Source of the DNA: Eriocheir sinensis
Taxonomy: Eukaryota > Arthropoda > Malacostraca > Decapoda > Varunidae
DNA length: 64,000 bases
Assembly (NCBI RefSeq): GCF_024679095.1
Contig: NW_026111770.1
Coordinates: forward strand, 294,328 to 358,327
Direction of reading: 5' to 3'
Position numbers and translations under genes: made by a program. Positions 15,941 to 29,735 of this stretch are shown here, piece by piece; the first letter of the stretch is position 1, and each line of letters starts with the position of its first letter. The notes beneath the pieces were generated by a model, which was not told where the DNA came from, did not search any database, and saw only the letters and a program-made list of their open reading frames with translations.

Positions 15941-18900
15941 ATAGAGTAAATTTCTATGAAAATATATATTCAAAATACATATAAAATTGTGTAAATAAGT
16001 ATAAAAATATATATATCAAATACACCTAAAAAAAATGAAAATTCGTATCAAAATAAATAAATAAAATTCCGATAAAAGAACGTATATTTGTAGGAAAATA
16101 AATATACAAAATACACATAAAATTACGAAAATTTGAATAAAAATATATACAAAAATACACAAAATTAATTTCAATTTGTATGAAAATAGATATACAAAAT
16201 ACACATATAATTAGTTAAATTTGTATTTAAATACATGTACAAAATACACATAAAATAATGTAAATTTGTATGAAATGAAAACAAATTCACATAAAATAAC
16301 GTACATTGGTATAAAATAGATATACAAAATATACATAGAATAATGTAAAATCGTATCAAAATAAATACACAGAATATCAATAAAATAATGTAAATTTGTA
16401 TGAAAATAAAGATGCAAAATACCCATAAAATAAAGCATTTTTTTTTATGAAAATACATATACAAAAATACACATAGAATAATTAAATTTGTATTAAAATT
16501 AATATACAAAATGCACGTACAATAAGATAAATTTATATTGAAAAAATATGCAAAATGCACATAAAACAATGTATATTTGTTTCAAAATATATATACGAAT
16601 ACACATAAAATAACATATATTTCTATAGAAATATATATACAAAATACACATGAAATGATGTAAATACGTATAAAAATATATATATATATATATACACAAT
16701 ACACATTAAATAATGTGAATTCGCGTCAAAATAAATAAATAAAATATTGTATGAAAATAGATATACAAAATACACATAAAATATTTTAAATTTATATAAA
16801 ACTCTTTTTATAAAAATATATATACCAAAATAATAAAATATTTAGATTTGTATTACAATAAATATACAAAATGCACATACAATAAGGTAGATTTATATTG
16901 AAATAGATATGCTAAATACATATAAAACAATGTAAATTTGCTTCAAAATATATATATACGAATACACATAAAATAACGTATCTATAAAATATATACAAAA
17001 TACACATTAAATGAAGTAAATACGTATAAGAAAATGTATACAAAGTACACATAAAATAATTAAATTTGTATTAAAATAAATATACAAAATACACATACAA
17101 TAAGGTAAATTTATATTGAAATAGATATGCAAAATAAACATAAAATAATGTAAATTTGCATCAAAACATATACGAATACACACAATAAAATAACGTAATT
17201 TTTTATGAAAATATATATAAAAAATACACATAAAATAATGTAAATACGTAGAAAAATATATATACAAAATACACATAAAATAATGTAAATTCTTATGAAA
17301 ATAAATGAACAAAATATCACTAAATGAAATGAAAATATATAAGCAAATACACATAGAATAACGTAAATTTGGATAAAATATATATACAAAATAAACATTA
17401 AATAATGTAAATATGTATAAAAAAAATATATATATATACAAAATACACATAGAATAATGTAAAATCGTATCAAAATAAATAAACAGAATATCAATAAAAT
17501 AATGTAAATTTGTATGAAAATATATATGCGAATACACATAAAATAACGCTAAAATTTGAATCAAAATATATACAAAATACACATAAAACTACGTAAATTT
17601 GTTTTGAAATATATATACAAAATACCCATAAAATATTGTAAATTTGAATCAAAATATATAAAGAAATACACCTAAAATAACGTGAATTCGTATAAAAATA
17701 TATATACAAAATACACATAAAATAATGTAAATATGTATATAAAATATATACAAAATAAACATAGAATAATGGAAAATCGTATCAATATAAATAAACAGAA
17801 TATCAATCAAATAATGTAAATTTGTATGAAAATAAAGATGCAACATACCAATAAAATAACGGATATTTGTGTAAAAATATATAAACAAAAATACTTAGAA
17901 AATAATTAAATTTATATTAAAATAAATATACAAAATGCACATACAATAAGGTAAATTTGTATTGAAATAGATATGCAAATATACATCCATAATGTAAATT
18001 TGTATGAAAATGTATATACGAATACTCATAAAAAAAGTAAATTTCTATGAAAATATACATAAAGAATAGATATACAAAATACACATATAACAATTTAAAT
18101 TTGTATTAAAAATGTATAAAATACACATAAAATAATGTAAATTTGTATGAAATGAAAACAAATACACATAAAATAATGTATATTTATATAAAAAATATAT
18201 ACAAAATACACATAGAATAATGTAAAATCATATCAGAAATAAATACAGAATATCAATAAAATAATGTAAATTTGTATGAAAATAAAGATGCAAAATACCC
18301 ATAAAATAAAGCATTTTTATAAAAATACATATATAAAATAAACATAGAATAATCAAATTTGTATTAAAATAATATACAAAATACACATACAATAAGGTAA
18401 ATTTGTATTGAAAAATATGCAAAAACGAATACACATAAAATAACGTAAAATTTCTATATAAAATATATATACAAAACACATGAAATGATGTAAATACGTA
18501 TAAAATATATATTGAAAATACACATTAAATATTGTAAATTCGTGTCAAAATAAATAAACAAAATATCATGAAAAGAATGTATTTGTATGAAAATAGATAT
18601 ACAAAATACAAATTAAATAACCTGAATTTGTATAAAACTATATACAAAAATAATTTAAGCTTGTATGAAAATAAATATACAAAAAAGACATAAAATTAGG
18701 TAATTTTGTTTTGAAATACATATACAAAATACACATAAAATAATGTAAATTTGAATGAAAATATATAAACATATACACTTAAAATAACGAAAATTTGTAT
18801 CAAATATATATACAAATACACATTAAATAATGTAAATATTTATAAAAAAATAGATACAAAACACAAATAGAATAATGTAAAATCGTATCAAAATAAATAC

Positions 18901-19680
18901 ACAAAATATTAATAAAATAATTTAAATTTGTATGAAAATTAAGATGCAAAATACCCATAAAATAACGCATTTTTTATAAAAATATATACGAAAACACATA
19001 AAATATCTGATTTTGTATTAAAATAAGTATACAAAATGCACATACAATAAGGTAAATTTGTATTGAAATAGATACGGAAAATACATATAAAACCATGTAA
19101 ATTTGTTTCAAAATATATAAAGGAATTTCTATAGAAATATATATACAAAATACACATATAATTAAGTAAATACGTATAAAAAAATGTATACAAAATACAC
19201 ATAAAATAATGTAAACTCGTATCAAAATAAATAAACAAAATACTAATAAAAGAATGTGTTTGTATAAATATAAATATACAAAATACACATAAAATAACGT
19301 AAATTTATATAAAACAATATACAAAAATACATAAAAGTAAATAAATTTGCATAAAAATAGATATAGAAAATACATATAAAATAAGCTAAATTTGAATTGA
19401 ACTATATATACAAAATACATAAAATAATGTAAATTTGTATCAAAATATTTATAAAAATACACATATAATAACGTAAATTTGTATAAAAATATATAAACAA
19501 AATACACATTAAATAATGTAAATACGTATAAAAAAATGTTCAAAATACACAAATAATCATGTAATTCGTATCAAAATAAATAGACAAAATACCAATAAAA
19601 TAATGTAAATTTGTATGAGAAAACATATACAAAATAAACATAAATAACGCAAATTTCAATGAAAATATATATAATATAAT
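15941..19680 (-). repeat. 45-bp AT satellite, minus-polarity block
   Basis: Minus-polarity monomers. The left junction (around TATATATACATATAGAGTAAA) is found again in reverse complement near 46,815. The right junction (around 19,680) is shared with 9,930 (inverted) and 45,390 (same orientation). Several irregular short monomers occur between 18,000 and 18,500. Confidence 0.87.
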
Positions 19681-21111
19681 ATATTTTTATACATATTTAA
19701 AATATTTAAGGTATATTTTGTATATATATTTTATCCAAATTTACGTTATTTTATGTGTATTTGTTTATATATTTTCATACAAATTTACATTATTATATGT
19801 GAGTTTTGTATATATCTTTCAATACAAATTTGACTAACATTATGTGTATTTTGCATGTCTATTTTCAAATAAATTTAAATTATTTTTGTGTTTTTTTGTA
19901 TATATTTTTATACAAATTTTAGTTATTTTATTTGTATTTTGAATATATAATTTCCTACAAATATACATTCTTTTATTGGAATTTTGTGTATTTAATTTTT
20001 TACGAATTTACATTATTTTATGTGTATTTTGTATATATATTTTTCTACGCATTTAAATTATTTTATGTGTATTTTATATATAAATTTTCATAAAAATTTA
20101 CGTTATTTTATTGTGTGTATTCGTATATAATTTGATACAAATTTTATACAAATTCATGTTATTTTATGTGTATTTCTATATATATTTTCATACAAACTTA
20201 AATTATTTTATGTGTATTTTTACATATGTTTCATTAAAAATTTACCTTAGTTTATGTTTATTTTGTATATTTATTTTATTCAATTTTAAATTATTTAATG
20301 TGTATATTTGTATTTGTATTTCGGTTATTTTTGTGTGTTTTCTATATATATTTTCATCCAAAATTACATTATTTTATTAGTATTTTCCTAATTTAACTCG
20401 ATACGAATTTAGATTATTTCAATGGTATTTTGTATACATATTTTTATACTCATTTACATTATCTAATGTGTGTTTTGTATATATTTTTTTATGCAAATTA
20501 ATTTAATGTGCATTTTTGTACATATATTTTTATAGAAATTTGCTTTATTGTATGTGTATTTTGTATCGTTTTCTCATACAAATTTACATTATTTTATTGT
20601 TCTTTTTTTTATTTATTTTGATACGAATTACATGATTATATGTGTATTTTGTACATATTTTTTTATACGTATTTACATTACTTAATGTGTATTTTGTTTA
20701 TATATTTTTATACAAATTTACGTTATTATATGTGTATTTATTAAAAATATTTCGATACAAATTTACTTTATTTTATGCATTTTGTATATATATTTCAATT
20801 TAAATTTAGCTTATTTTGTGTGTATTTTGTATATCTATTTTCATATAAATTTAATTACTTCTGTGTATTTTTGTATATAGTTTTATATAAATTTACGTTA
20901 TTTTATGTGCATTTTGTATATTTATATTTATACAAATACACATTCTTTTATTGGTATTTTGTTTATTTATATTTATACGAATTTACATTATTTTATCTGT
21001 ATTTTGTATACATTTTTTATACGTATTTACTTAATTTTATGTGTATTTTGTATATATATTTTTATAGAAATCTACGTTATTTTATGTGTATTCGTATATA
21101 TTTTGAAACAA

Positions 21112-21229
<118 letters not shown>

Positions 21230-21849
21230 CATATCTATTTCAATACAAACTTACCTTATTGTGTGTGCATTTGTATATTTATTTTGATATAAATTCAAAT
21301 ATTTTATGTGTATTTTGGTATATATAATTTTATAAAAAATGCGTTATTTTATAGGTATTTTGCATCTTAATTTTCATACAAATTTACATTATTTTATTAA
21401 TATTCTGTGTATATATTTTGATACGATTTTATATTAGTCTATTTGTGTTTTGTATATATTTTTTTATACATATTTACATTATTTAATGTGTATTTTTTAT
21501 ATATATTTTATACAAATTTACGTTATTTTAAATGTATTTGTTTATATATTTTCATTCAAATTTACATTATTTTAAGTGTATTTTGTATATGTATTTCAAA
21601 ACAAATTTAACTAATTTTATGTGTATTTTGTATATTTATTTTCATACAAATTTAAATTATTTTTGTGTATTTTTGTATATAGTTTTATACAAATTTAGGT
21701 TATTTTATGTGTATTTTCTATATCTATTTTCATACAAATACACACTCTTTTATTGATATTTTGTTTATTTATTTTGAAGCGAGTTTACATTATTTAATGT
21801 CTATTTTGTAAATATATTTTTATACGTATTTATATCATTTCATGTATTT

Positions 21850-21962
<113 letters not shown>

Positions 21963-22424
21963 CTATAGAAATCTACGTTTTTTTATGTGTATTCGTATAT
22001 ATAATTTAAAACAAATTTACACTGTTTTATGTGTATTTTGCATATTTTTTCAATACAAATTTACTTTACTGTATGTGCATTTTTTATGTTAGTTTTAATA
22101 CAAATTTAATTATTTTATAAGCATTTTGCATCTTTATTTTCATTCAAATTTACATTATGTTATTGATATTCTGTGTATTTAATTTAATTCGATTTTTCAT
22201 TATTCTATGTGTATTTTGTATATATATTTTATACAAATATGCGTTACTTTATGTGTATTTGTTTTCATTTCATACAAATTTTCATTATTTTATGTGTATT
22301 TTGTACATGTAATTAAAAGTGTATTTTGTATATTTATTTTCCTACAAATATACGTTCTTTTATCGGAATTTCCTTTATTTATTTTGATACGAGTTTACAT
22401 TATTTGAGGTATATTTCGTATATA

Positions 22425-22710
<286 letters not shown>

Positions 22711-23539
22711 CATTATTTTATTGTATTTTGTATGTATATTTTCATAGAAATTTACTCTATTTTATGAGTATCCGTATATATATTTTGATACAAATTTACT
22801 TTATTGATATGTATTTTGCATATCTATTTCAATACAAATTTACTTTATTGTATGTGCATTTTGTATATTTATTTTCATAAAAAATTAATTATTTTATATG
22901 TATTTTTGTATATATATTTTTATATAAATATGCGTTATTATATGGGTATTTTGTATCTTTATTCTCATACAAATTTACATTATTTTAATGATATTCTGTT
23001 TATTTATTTTGATACGATTTTACTTTATTCTATGTGTATTTTGTATATATATTTTTATACATATTTAAATTATTTAATGTATATTTTGTATATATATTTT
23101 ATCTAAATATACGTTATTTTATGTGTATTTGTTTATATATTTTCATACAAATTTATATTATTTTATGTGGGTTTTGTATATGTATTTCAATACAAATTGA
23201 CTAGTTTTATGTGTATTTTCCAAATCTATTTTCAAACAAATTTAAATTATTTTTGTGTATTTTTGTATATATTTTTATACAAATTTTAGTTATTTCATTT
23301 GTATTTTGTATATATATTTTCCTACAGATATAAATTCTTTTATTGGAATTTTGTTTATTTATTTTGATACGAATTTACATTATTTTATGTGTATTTTGTA
23401 TATATTTTTCTACGTATTTACATTATTTTAAGTGTATTTTGTATATATATTCTCATAAAAATTTACCTTATTTTAATGTGTGTATTCGTATATAGTTTGT
23501 TACAAATTTTATACAAATTCATGTTATTTTATGTGTATT

Positions 23540-23682
<143 letters not shown>

Positions 23683-24573
23683 TAAAACAAATTTACATTA
23701 TTTTATGTGCATTTTTACAAATATTTCAGTAGAAATTTACCTTATTTTATGTTTATTTTGAATATTTATTTAATTCAATTTTAAAAACATTTAATGTGTA
23801 TATTTGTATTTGTATTTAGGTTAATTTATGTGTATTTTCTATATATATTTACATAAAAAATTACAATATTTTATTGGTATTTTGTTAATTTAATTCGATA
23901 CGAATTTAGATTATTTCATAGGTATTTTGTATACATATTTTTATACGCATTTACATTATTTAATGTGTGTTTTGTATATTTATTTTTATGCAAATTTAAT
24001 TTAATTGATGTGCATTTTTTTGAAATTTGCGTTATTTTATGTGTATTTTGTATATGTTTTCTCATATAAATTTACGTTATTTTATTGGTATTTTGTTTAT
24101 TTATTTTGATACGAGTTAAATGATTATTTTTATATTTTGTACATATTTTTCTATACGTATTTACATTATTTAATGTGTATTTTGTTTATATATTTCTATA
24201 CAAATTTACGTTATTATATGTGTATTTGTATAATTATTTTGATAAAAATTTACATTATTTTATGTATGTTGTATATATATTTCAATTCAAATTTAGCTTA
24301 TTTTATGTGTATTTTGTATATCTATTTTCATACAAATTTAATTACTTCTGTGGATTTTCGTATATAGTTTTATATAAATTTACGTTATTTTATGTGTATT
24401 TTGTATATTTATATTTATACAAATACACATTCTTTTATTAGTATTTTGTTTATTCATTTTGATACGAGTTTATAGTATTTAATGTGTATTTTGTATACAT
24501 TTTTTTATACGTATTTACTTCATTTTATGTGTATTTTGTATATATAGTTTTATAGAAATCTACGTTACTTTAT

Positions 24574-27442
24574 GAAATATACATAAAATAACCTAAATTT
24601 GTAATACATGTACAAAATACACATAAAATAATGTAAATTTGTAAGAAATTAAAACAAATACACATAAAATAACGTACATTTGTATAAAATATATATAAAA
24701 AATATACATAGAATAATGTAAAATCGTATCAAAATAAATACACAGAATATCACTAAAATAACATAAATTTGTATGAAAATAAAGGTGCAAAATACCCATA
24801 AAATTAAGGATATTTTTTATAAAAACACATTCAATAATTAAATTTTTATTAAAATTGATATACAAAATGCACATACAATAAGGTAAAATTTTTTTTTTAA
24901 ATATGCAAAAAGCAATGTAAGTTTGTTTCAAAATATATATACGAATACACATAAAATAACCTAGATTTCTATAGAAATATATATACAAAATGCACTTGAG
25001 ATGCTGTAAATACGTATAAAAATATATATACAAAATAGACATTAAATAATGTAAATTCGTGTCAAAATAAATAAACAAAATATCAATAAAAGAATATGTA
25101 TTTGTATGAAAATTCATATACAAAATACACATAAAATAACGTAAATTTGTATAAAACTATGTAAATTTGTATTAAAATATATAAACAAATACACATAAAA
25201 TAACGTAAATTTGGATAAAAATATATATACAAAATACACAAATAATAATGTTAAATCGTATCAAAATAAATAAACAGAATATCAATTAAATAATGTAAAA
25301 TGGTATGAAAATAAAGATGCAAAATGCCCATATAATAACGCATATTTGCATAAAAATATATATACAAAAATACACATGAAATAATTAAATTTGTATTGAA
25401 ATAAATATACAATAAAGTAAATTTGTATTGAAATAAATATGTAAATCAATAGTGTAAATTTGTATCAAAATATATATACGAATACACATAAAATAAAGTA
25501 AATTTCTATGAAAATATACATACAAAATACACATAAACTTATGTAAATAGTAAAAAATATATATCCCAAATACACCTAAAATAATGTAAATTCGTATCAA
25601 AATAAATAAACAAAATTCCGATGAAAGAACGTATATTTGTTGGAAAATAAATATACAAAATATACATAAAATAACGAAAATTTGTATAAAAATTTATACA
25701 AAAAAAAACACAAAAATAATTTCAATTTGTATGAAAATAGATACCCAAAATACACATATAATTAGTTAAATTTGTCTTTAAATACATGTACAAAATACAT
25801 ATAAAATAATGTAAATTTTTATGAAATGAAAACATATAAACATAAAATAACGTACATTTGTATAAAATATATATACAAAATACACATGGAATAATGCAAA
25901 ATCGTTTAAAAAAAATAAACAGAATATCAATATAATAATGTAAATTTGTATGAAAATAAAGATGCAAAATACATATAAAATAAAGCATATTTTTATAAAA
26001 ATACATATACAAAAATACACATAGAATAATTAAATTTGTAATAAAATTAATATACAAAATGCATATACAATAAGGTAAATTTGTATTGAAAAAATATGCA
26101 AAATACACATAAAATAGTGTAAATTTGTTTCAAAATCTATATACGAATACACATAAATCAACGTAGATTTCTATAGAAATATATATACAAAATACACATG
26201 AAATGATGTAAATACGTATAAAAATATATATACAAAATACACATTACATAATGTAAATTCGCGACAAAATAAATAAACAAAATATCAATAAAAGAATGTG
26301 TATTTGTATGAAAATAGATATACAAAATAAACATAAAATAACATAAATTTGTATAAAACTATATACAAAAATACACAAAAATAATTTAAATTTGTATGAA
26401 AATATATATCCAAATACACATAAAATTAGGTAAATTTATATTGAAATACATTTACAAAATACACATAAAATAATGTAAATTTGAATGAAAATATATAAAC
26501 AAATACACTTAAAATAACGTAAATTTGTATAAAATATATATACAAAGTACACATTAAATAATGTAAATATGTATACAAAAATATATACAAAACACAGAGA
26601 ATAATTTAAAATCGTATAAAAATAAATACACAGAATATTAATAAAATAATGTAAATTTGTATGAAAATTAAGATGAAAAATACCCATAAAATAGCGCATT
26701 TTTTTTTAAATATATATACCAAAACACACATAAAATATTTGAATTTGTATTAAAATAAATATACGAAATGCACACACAATAAGGTAAATTTCTATTGAAA
26801 TAGATATGCAAAATACATATAAAACAATGTAAATTTGTTTCAAAATATATATACGAATACACATAAAATAACGTAGATTTCTATAAAAATATATATACAA
26901 AATACATATAAAATGAAGTAAATACGTATAAAAAAATGTATACAAAATACAGAAAAAATAATGTAAACTCGTATCAAAATAAATAAATAAAATACTAATA
27001 AAAGAATGTGTATTTGTATAAATATAAATATACAAAATACACATAAAATAACGTAAATTTATATAAAACTATATACATAAATACACAAAAGCAATTAAAT
27101 TTGTTTGGAAATAGATATACAAAATACACATAAAATAAGCTAAATTTGAATTGAAATATATATACAAAATACATAAAATAATGTAAATTTGTATCAAAAT
27201 ATTTATAGAACTACACATATAATAACGTAAATTTGTATAAGAATATATAAACAAAATACACATTAAATAATGTAAATACGTAAAAAAAAATATGTACAAA
27301 ATATACATATAATCATGTAATTCGTATCAAAATAAATAAACAAAATACCAATAAAATAATGTAAATTTGTATGAGAAAACATATACAAAATACACATAAA
27401 ATAACGGAAATTTCTATAAAAAATATATGTACAAAAATGCAC
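24574..27442 (-). repeat. 45-bp AT satellite, minus-polarity block
   Basis: Minus-polarity satellite from the switch at about 24,573 to the BEL/Pao insertion. Its last bases TGCAC (27,438-27,442) are the left copy of the retrotransposon target duplication. The same block continues at 36,954 on the far side of the element. Confidence 0.88.
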
Positions 27443-28397
27443 TGTAGGCGCCGTACTGCTTTCCCGGGTATTAAGGTGGTTGAAACTCCCAGACTGACTG
27501 AATTTGATTTTAATCAGTATGTCTTCACATCAGTCTTGGCGTAATCGTTTCTGCAAATTAACAATAAGTCTTAGACGTACGAAACTCAAATAAATTAGAC
27601 CATGAATTCCTGCGTAATTCTCTTCAATACAAACAACTCTACCATGTCTTGGTCAGTGTTACGAAAAATAACGTATAACAGTTAACTCCGTTAGCCTTAA
27701 CGATATATACATAGCGTTCCTGAGTAATCACTCTTCCTTACAAAGCACACATATGACATAAATTATCTCGTCAGCATACATAAAGCAACTAAACAGTACA
27801 ACTATTAACATACCAAAACGTGTCCTTCTCCGAACTCAACAACAGTAGGCTCCTTCCACAGTTGGCTCGTCGCTGTCCAGCACACGGGTTCGATCCCCTT
27901 GGCTCTCGTGGCTCGTCTCCTTGCTTCTTGTGTCTCTTAGGGGACGAGCACACGTCTCGTCTCTGTCGGGGCTGGGTCTGTTCTGCCCTTCCAGTGCCTT
28001 TTCCCGCTCATTCCCGGCCTAGGGGCGGCGTGGGTATTGTAACGAATCCCACATGTTTGTTTGTGCTCTGAGGGTGAGGTCACAGTGCCACCTGACATGC
28101 GGTCAAGATACCTCACTTATGGTAAACATTATCACAAACTTATGCTATTGCTACACCTCACGGACGAAGCCAACATACAACCCATACCTACCGTGATACA
28201 TACTAAAGTTTGACGGCGATCGAGGTACAGAAGATACGGAAAAACGGGCGATCGTCTCTCTATCGAGGTTGGGGTGGCACTTGCTGGCTCAGGCCTATGG
28301 TCATAGGGAGGGTCGGCTTTGTGCTTTCTACTACCATCATCAGTGTTCTCTCTATTCCTCTCTTCGCCGTTATACAGTCAAACTGACTGCACTTACA
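27443..28397 (-). repeat. 3' LTR of the BEL/Pao element
   Basis: This is a 955-bp terminal repeat. It matches the second LTR (34,651-35,526 plus 36,877-36,953) with two substitutions (near 27,541 and 27,963) and two single-base indels in T runs. In element orientation it begins TGTAAGTGCAG and ends GGCGCCTACA, giving the TG...CA ends expected of LTRs. A TATATATC-like element lies on the minus strand near 27,700 and is a possible core promoter; this is a weak inference. A GGTTCGATCC motif at 27,887-27,896 on the opposite strand resembles a Pol III B box. Confidence 0.95.
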
Positions 28398-28408
28398 CCC
28401 TCCCCTTT
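28398..28408 (-). other. polypurine tract of the BEL/Pao element
   Basis: On the minus strand the bases AAAGGGGAGGG lie directly against the start of the 3' LTR. This is the position and composition expected for the plus-strand primer of reverse transcription. Confidence 0.75.
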
Positions 28409-28541
28409 GAATCCTCTCAGGGGTTCAACAAAACATATTTTCCCAGTTACATGAGGTGTCACTAAATTTAAACGGCGTACGAGATTCATAACCGATAACA
28501 ATTCACACGAGCTTAAACGTTAGGCGATACATACGGAAATC
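28409..28541 (-). other. short non-coding spacer between pol and the 3' LTR
   Basis: About 130 bp between the pol stop codon and the polypurine tract. No ORF or motif is evident. It would be the 3' untranslated part of the element transcript. Confidence 0.6.
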
Positions 28542-29735
28542 TTAATCGCTATCGTTCTTGCATAAGAGAACAAACTTTGACAGGGGCCTATCTACGAATG
28601 ATTTCCCGCGCCTGACTGTAGCACTTCTTGCTAATCCGTCTCCTCCGATCTTCACTGCGCTGACCCTACCTAGGGGCCATTGACACCTTGGGGAGTTCTC
28701 CTCCACTAACAGTACTAGATCCCCGACTGTTAGATTCTTACAGGTAACCTGCCACTTTTGCCTTTCTTGCAATGTTAACAGATACTCGTGTTTCCATCTT
28801 TTCCAAAACAAGTCTGCCAGGTACTGAATGTGGCGCCACCTTCTCTTACAATACATGTCCCGGCTGTTCGTGAGACCCGCGACGAAGGGACCATTCTTCA
28901 TGACTAGGAGGTGGTTAGGGGTTAACGCCTCCGGATCTCTATGATCGCCGGGAACGTTAGTGAGCGGCCTACTATTGATCACTGCTTCGACCTCGCACAT
29001 CAGTGTATTCAGACTCTCATCGCTCAGCACCTGTTCCTTCATGGTGGCGTTCAGTACCTTCCGGACAGTTCTGATCTGTCTCTCCCATATACCTCCATGA
29101 TGAGATGCGTGTGGTGGGTTAAATACCCAGTTTATCCCTTTCAGAAGTAGCGCTTCACTGAGCGAGGCCTGATTCCATTCCTTCATGGCCTCTCTTAGCT
29201 CCCTTTCGGCCCCCACGAAGTTCGTGCCCCGGTCGCAGCGTATGGATTTCACCTGTCCTCTCCTAGCTATGAATCTTCTAAGGGCGTTTATGAAGGAGTC
29301 GGTCGACAATGACTCGGCGACTTCTATGTGTACAGCATGAATGGTCAGGCATATGAATATGATTCCGTAACGTTTTACTTCAGATCTCCCTCTTCTAGTG
29401 TAGAAGGGACCAAAACAGTCAACTCCCGAACAGGTAAAAGGAGGTTCGTTACAGGAGTCTGCTTCTTCTGGTAAATTAGCCATAAGCTGCTGCATAACTG
29501 GGGCTTGATATCTACGACACTTGACGCATTTGCTCACCACTCTTCTGACGGCAGCGTTTCCTTTGACAATCCAGTATTTCTCCCTGAGGGAACTAAGTAC
29601 GTGTTCTCTTCCCTGATGCCCTACCTTCTCATGGCAGTTCCTTATAATCAAGTTGGTGATATGGTGTTTCCCTGGGAGGATGATCGGGTGTTTGGCTTCC
29701 CAGCTCAACGAGGTTTCTGACAACCGTCCTCCGAC
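28542..29735 (-). pseudogene. pol: BEL/Pao Pol, integrase part (downstream of an in-frame TGA)
   Basis: This is the C-terminal part of Pol, in the same frame as the upstream RT part but separated from it by a TGA at 29,736-29,738. The segment starts four codons before an internal ATG (29,721-29,723). It contains the linker AKHPIILP, an HHCC zinc-binding region (GHQGREHVL, then CVKCRRYQ), and the catalytic core with three acidic positions: SGVDCFGPF near 29,425, RCDRGTNFVG near 29,230 and GGIWERQ near 29,085. The end (WKRWKHEYL, then VGDLVLLVEE) matches the DUF5641-type C-terminus of BEL/Pao integrases. The enzyme would insert the cDNA copy into chromosomal DNA and normally acts after release from the polyprotein. 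With the stop in place it could be made only by readthrough, or separately from the internal ATG. The domain itself looks intact. Confidence 0.9.

Noticed and set aside
27443..28397. Possible separate gene frames at 27,820-28,071 (plus) and 35,044-35,322 (minus)
   Set aside because: Both lie inside the duplicated LTR and have no domain; the two LTR copies do not keep the same frame open because of the single-base indels.
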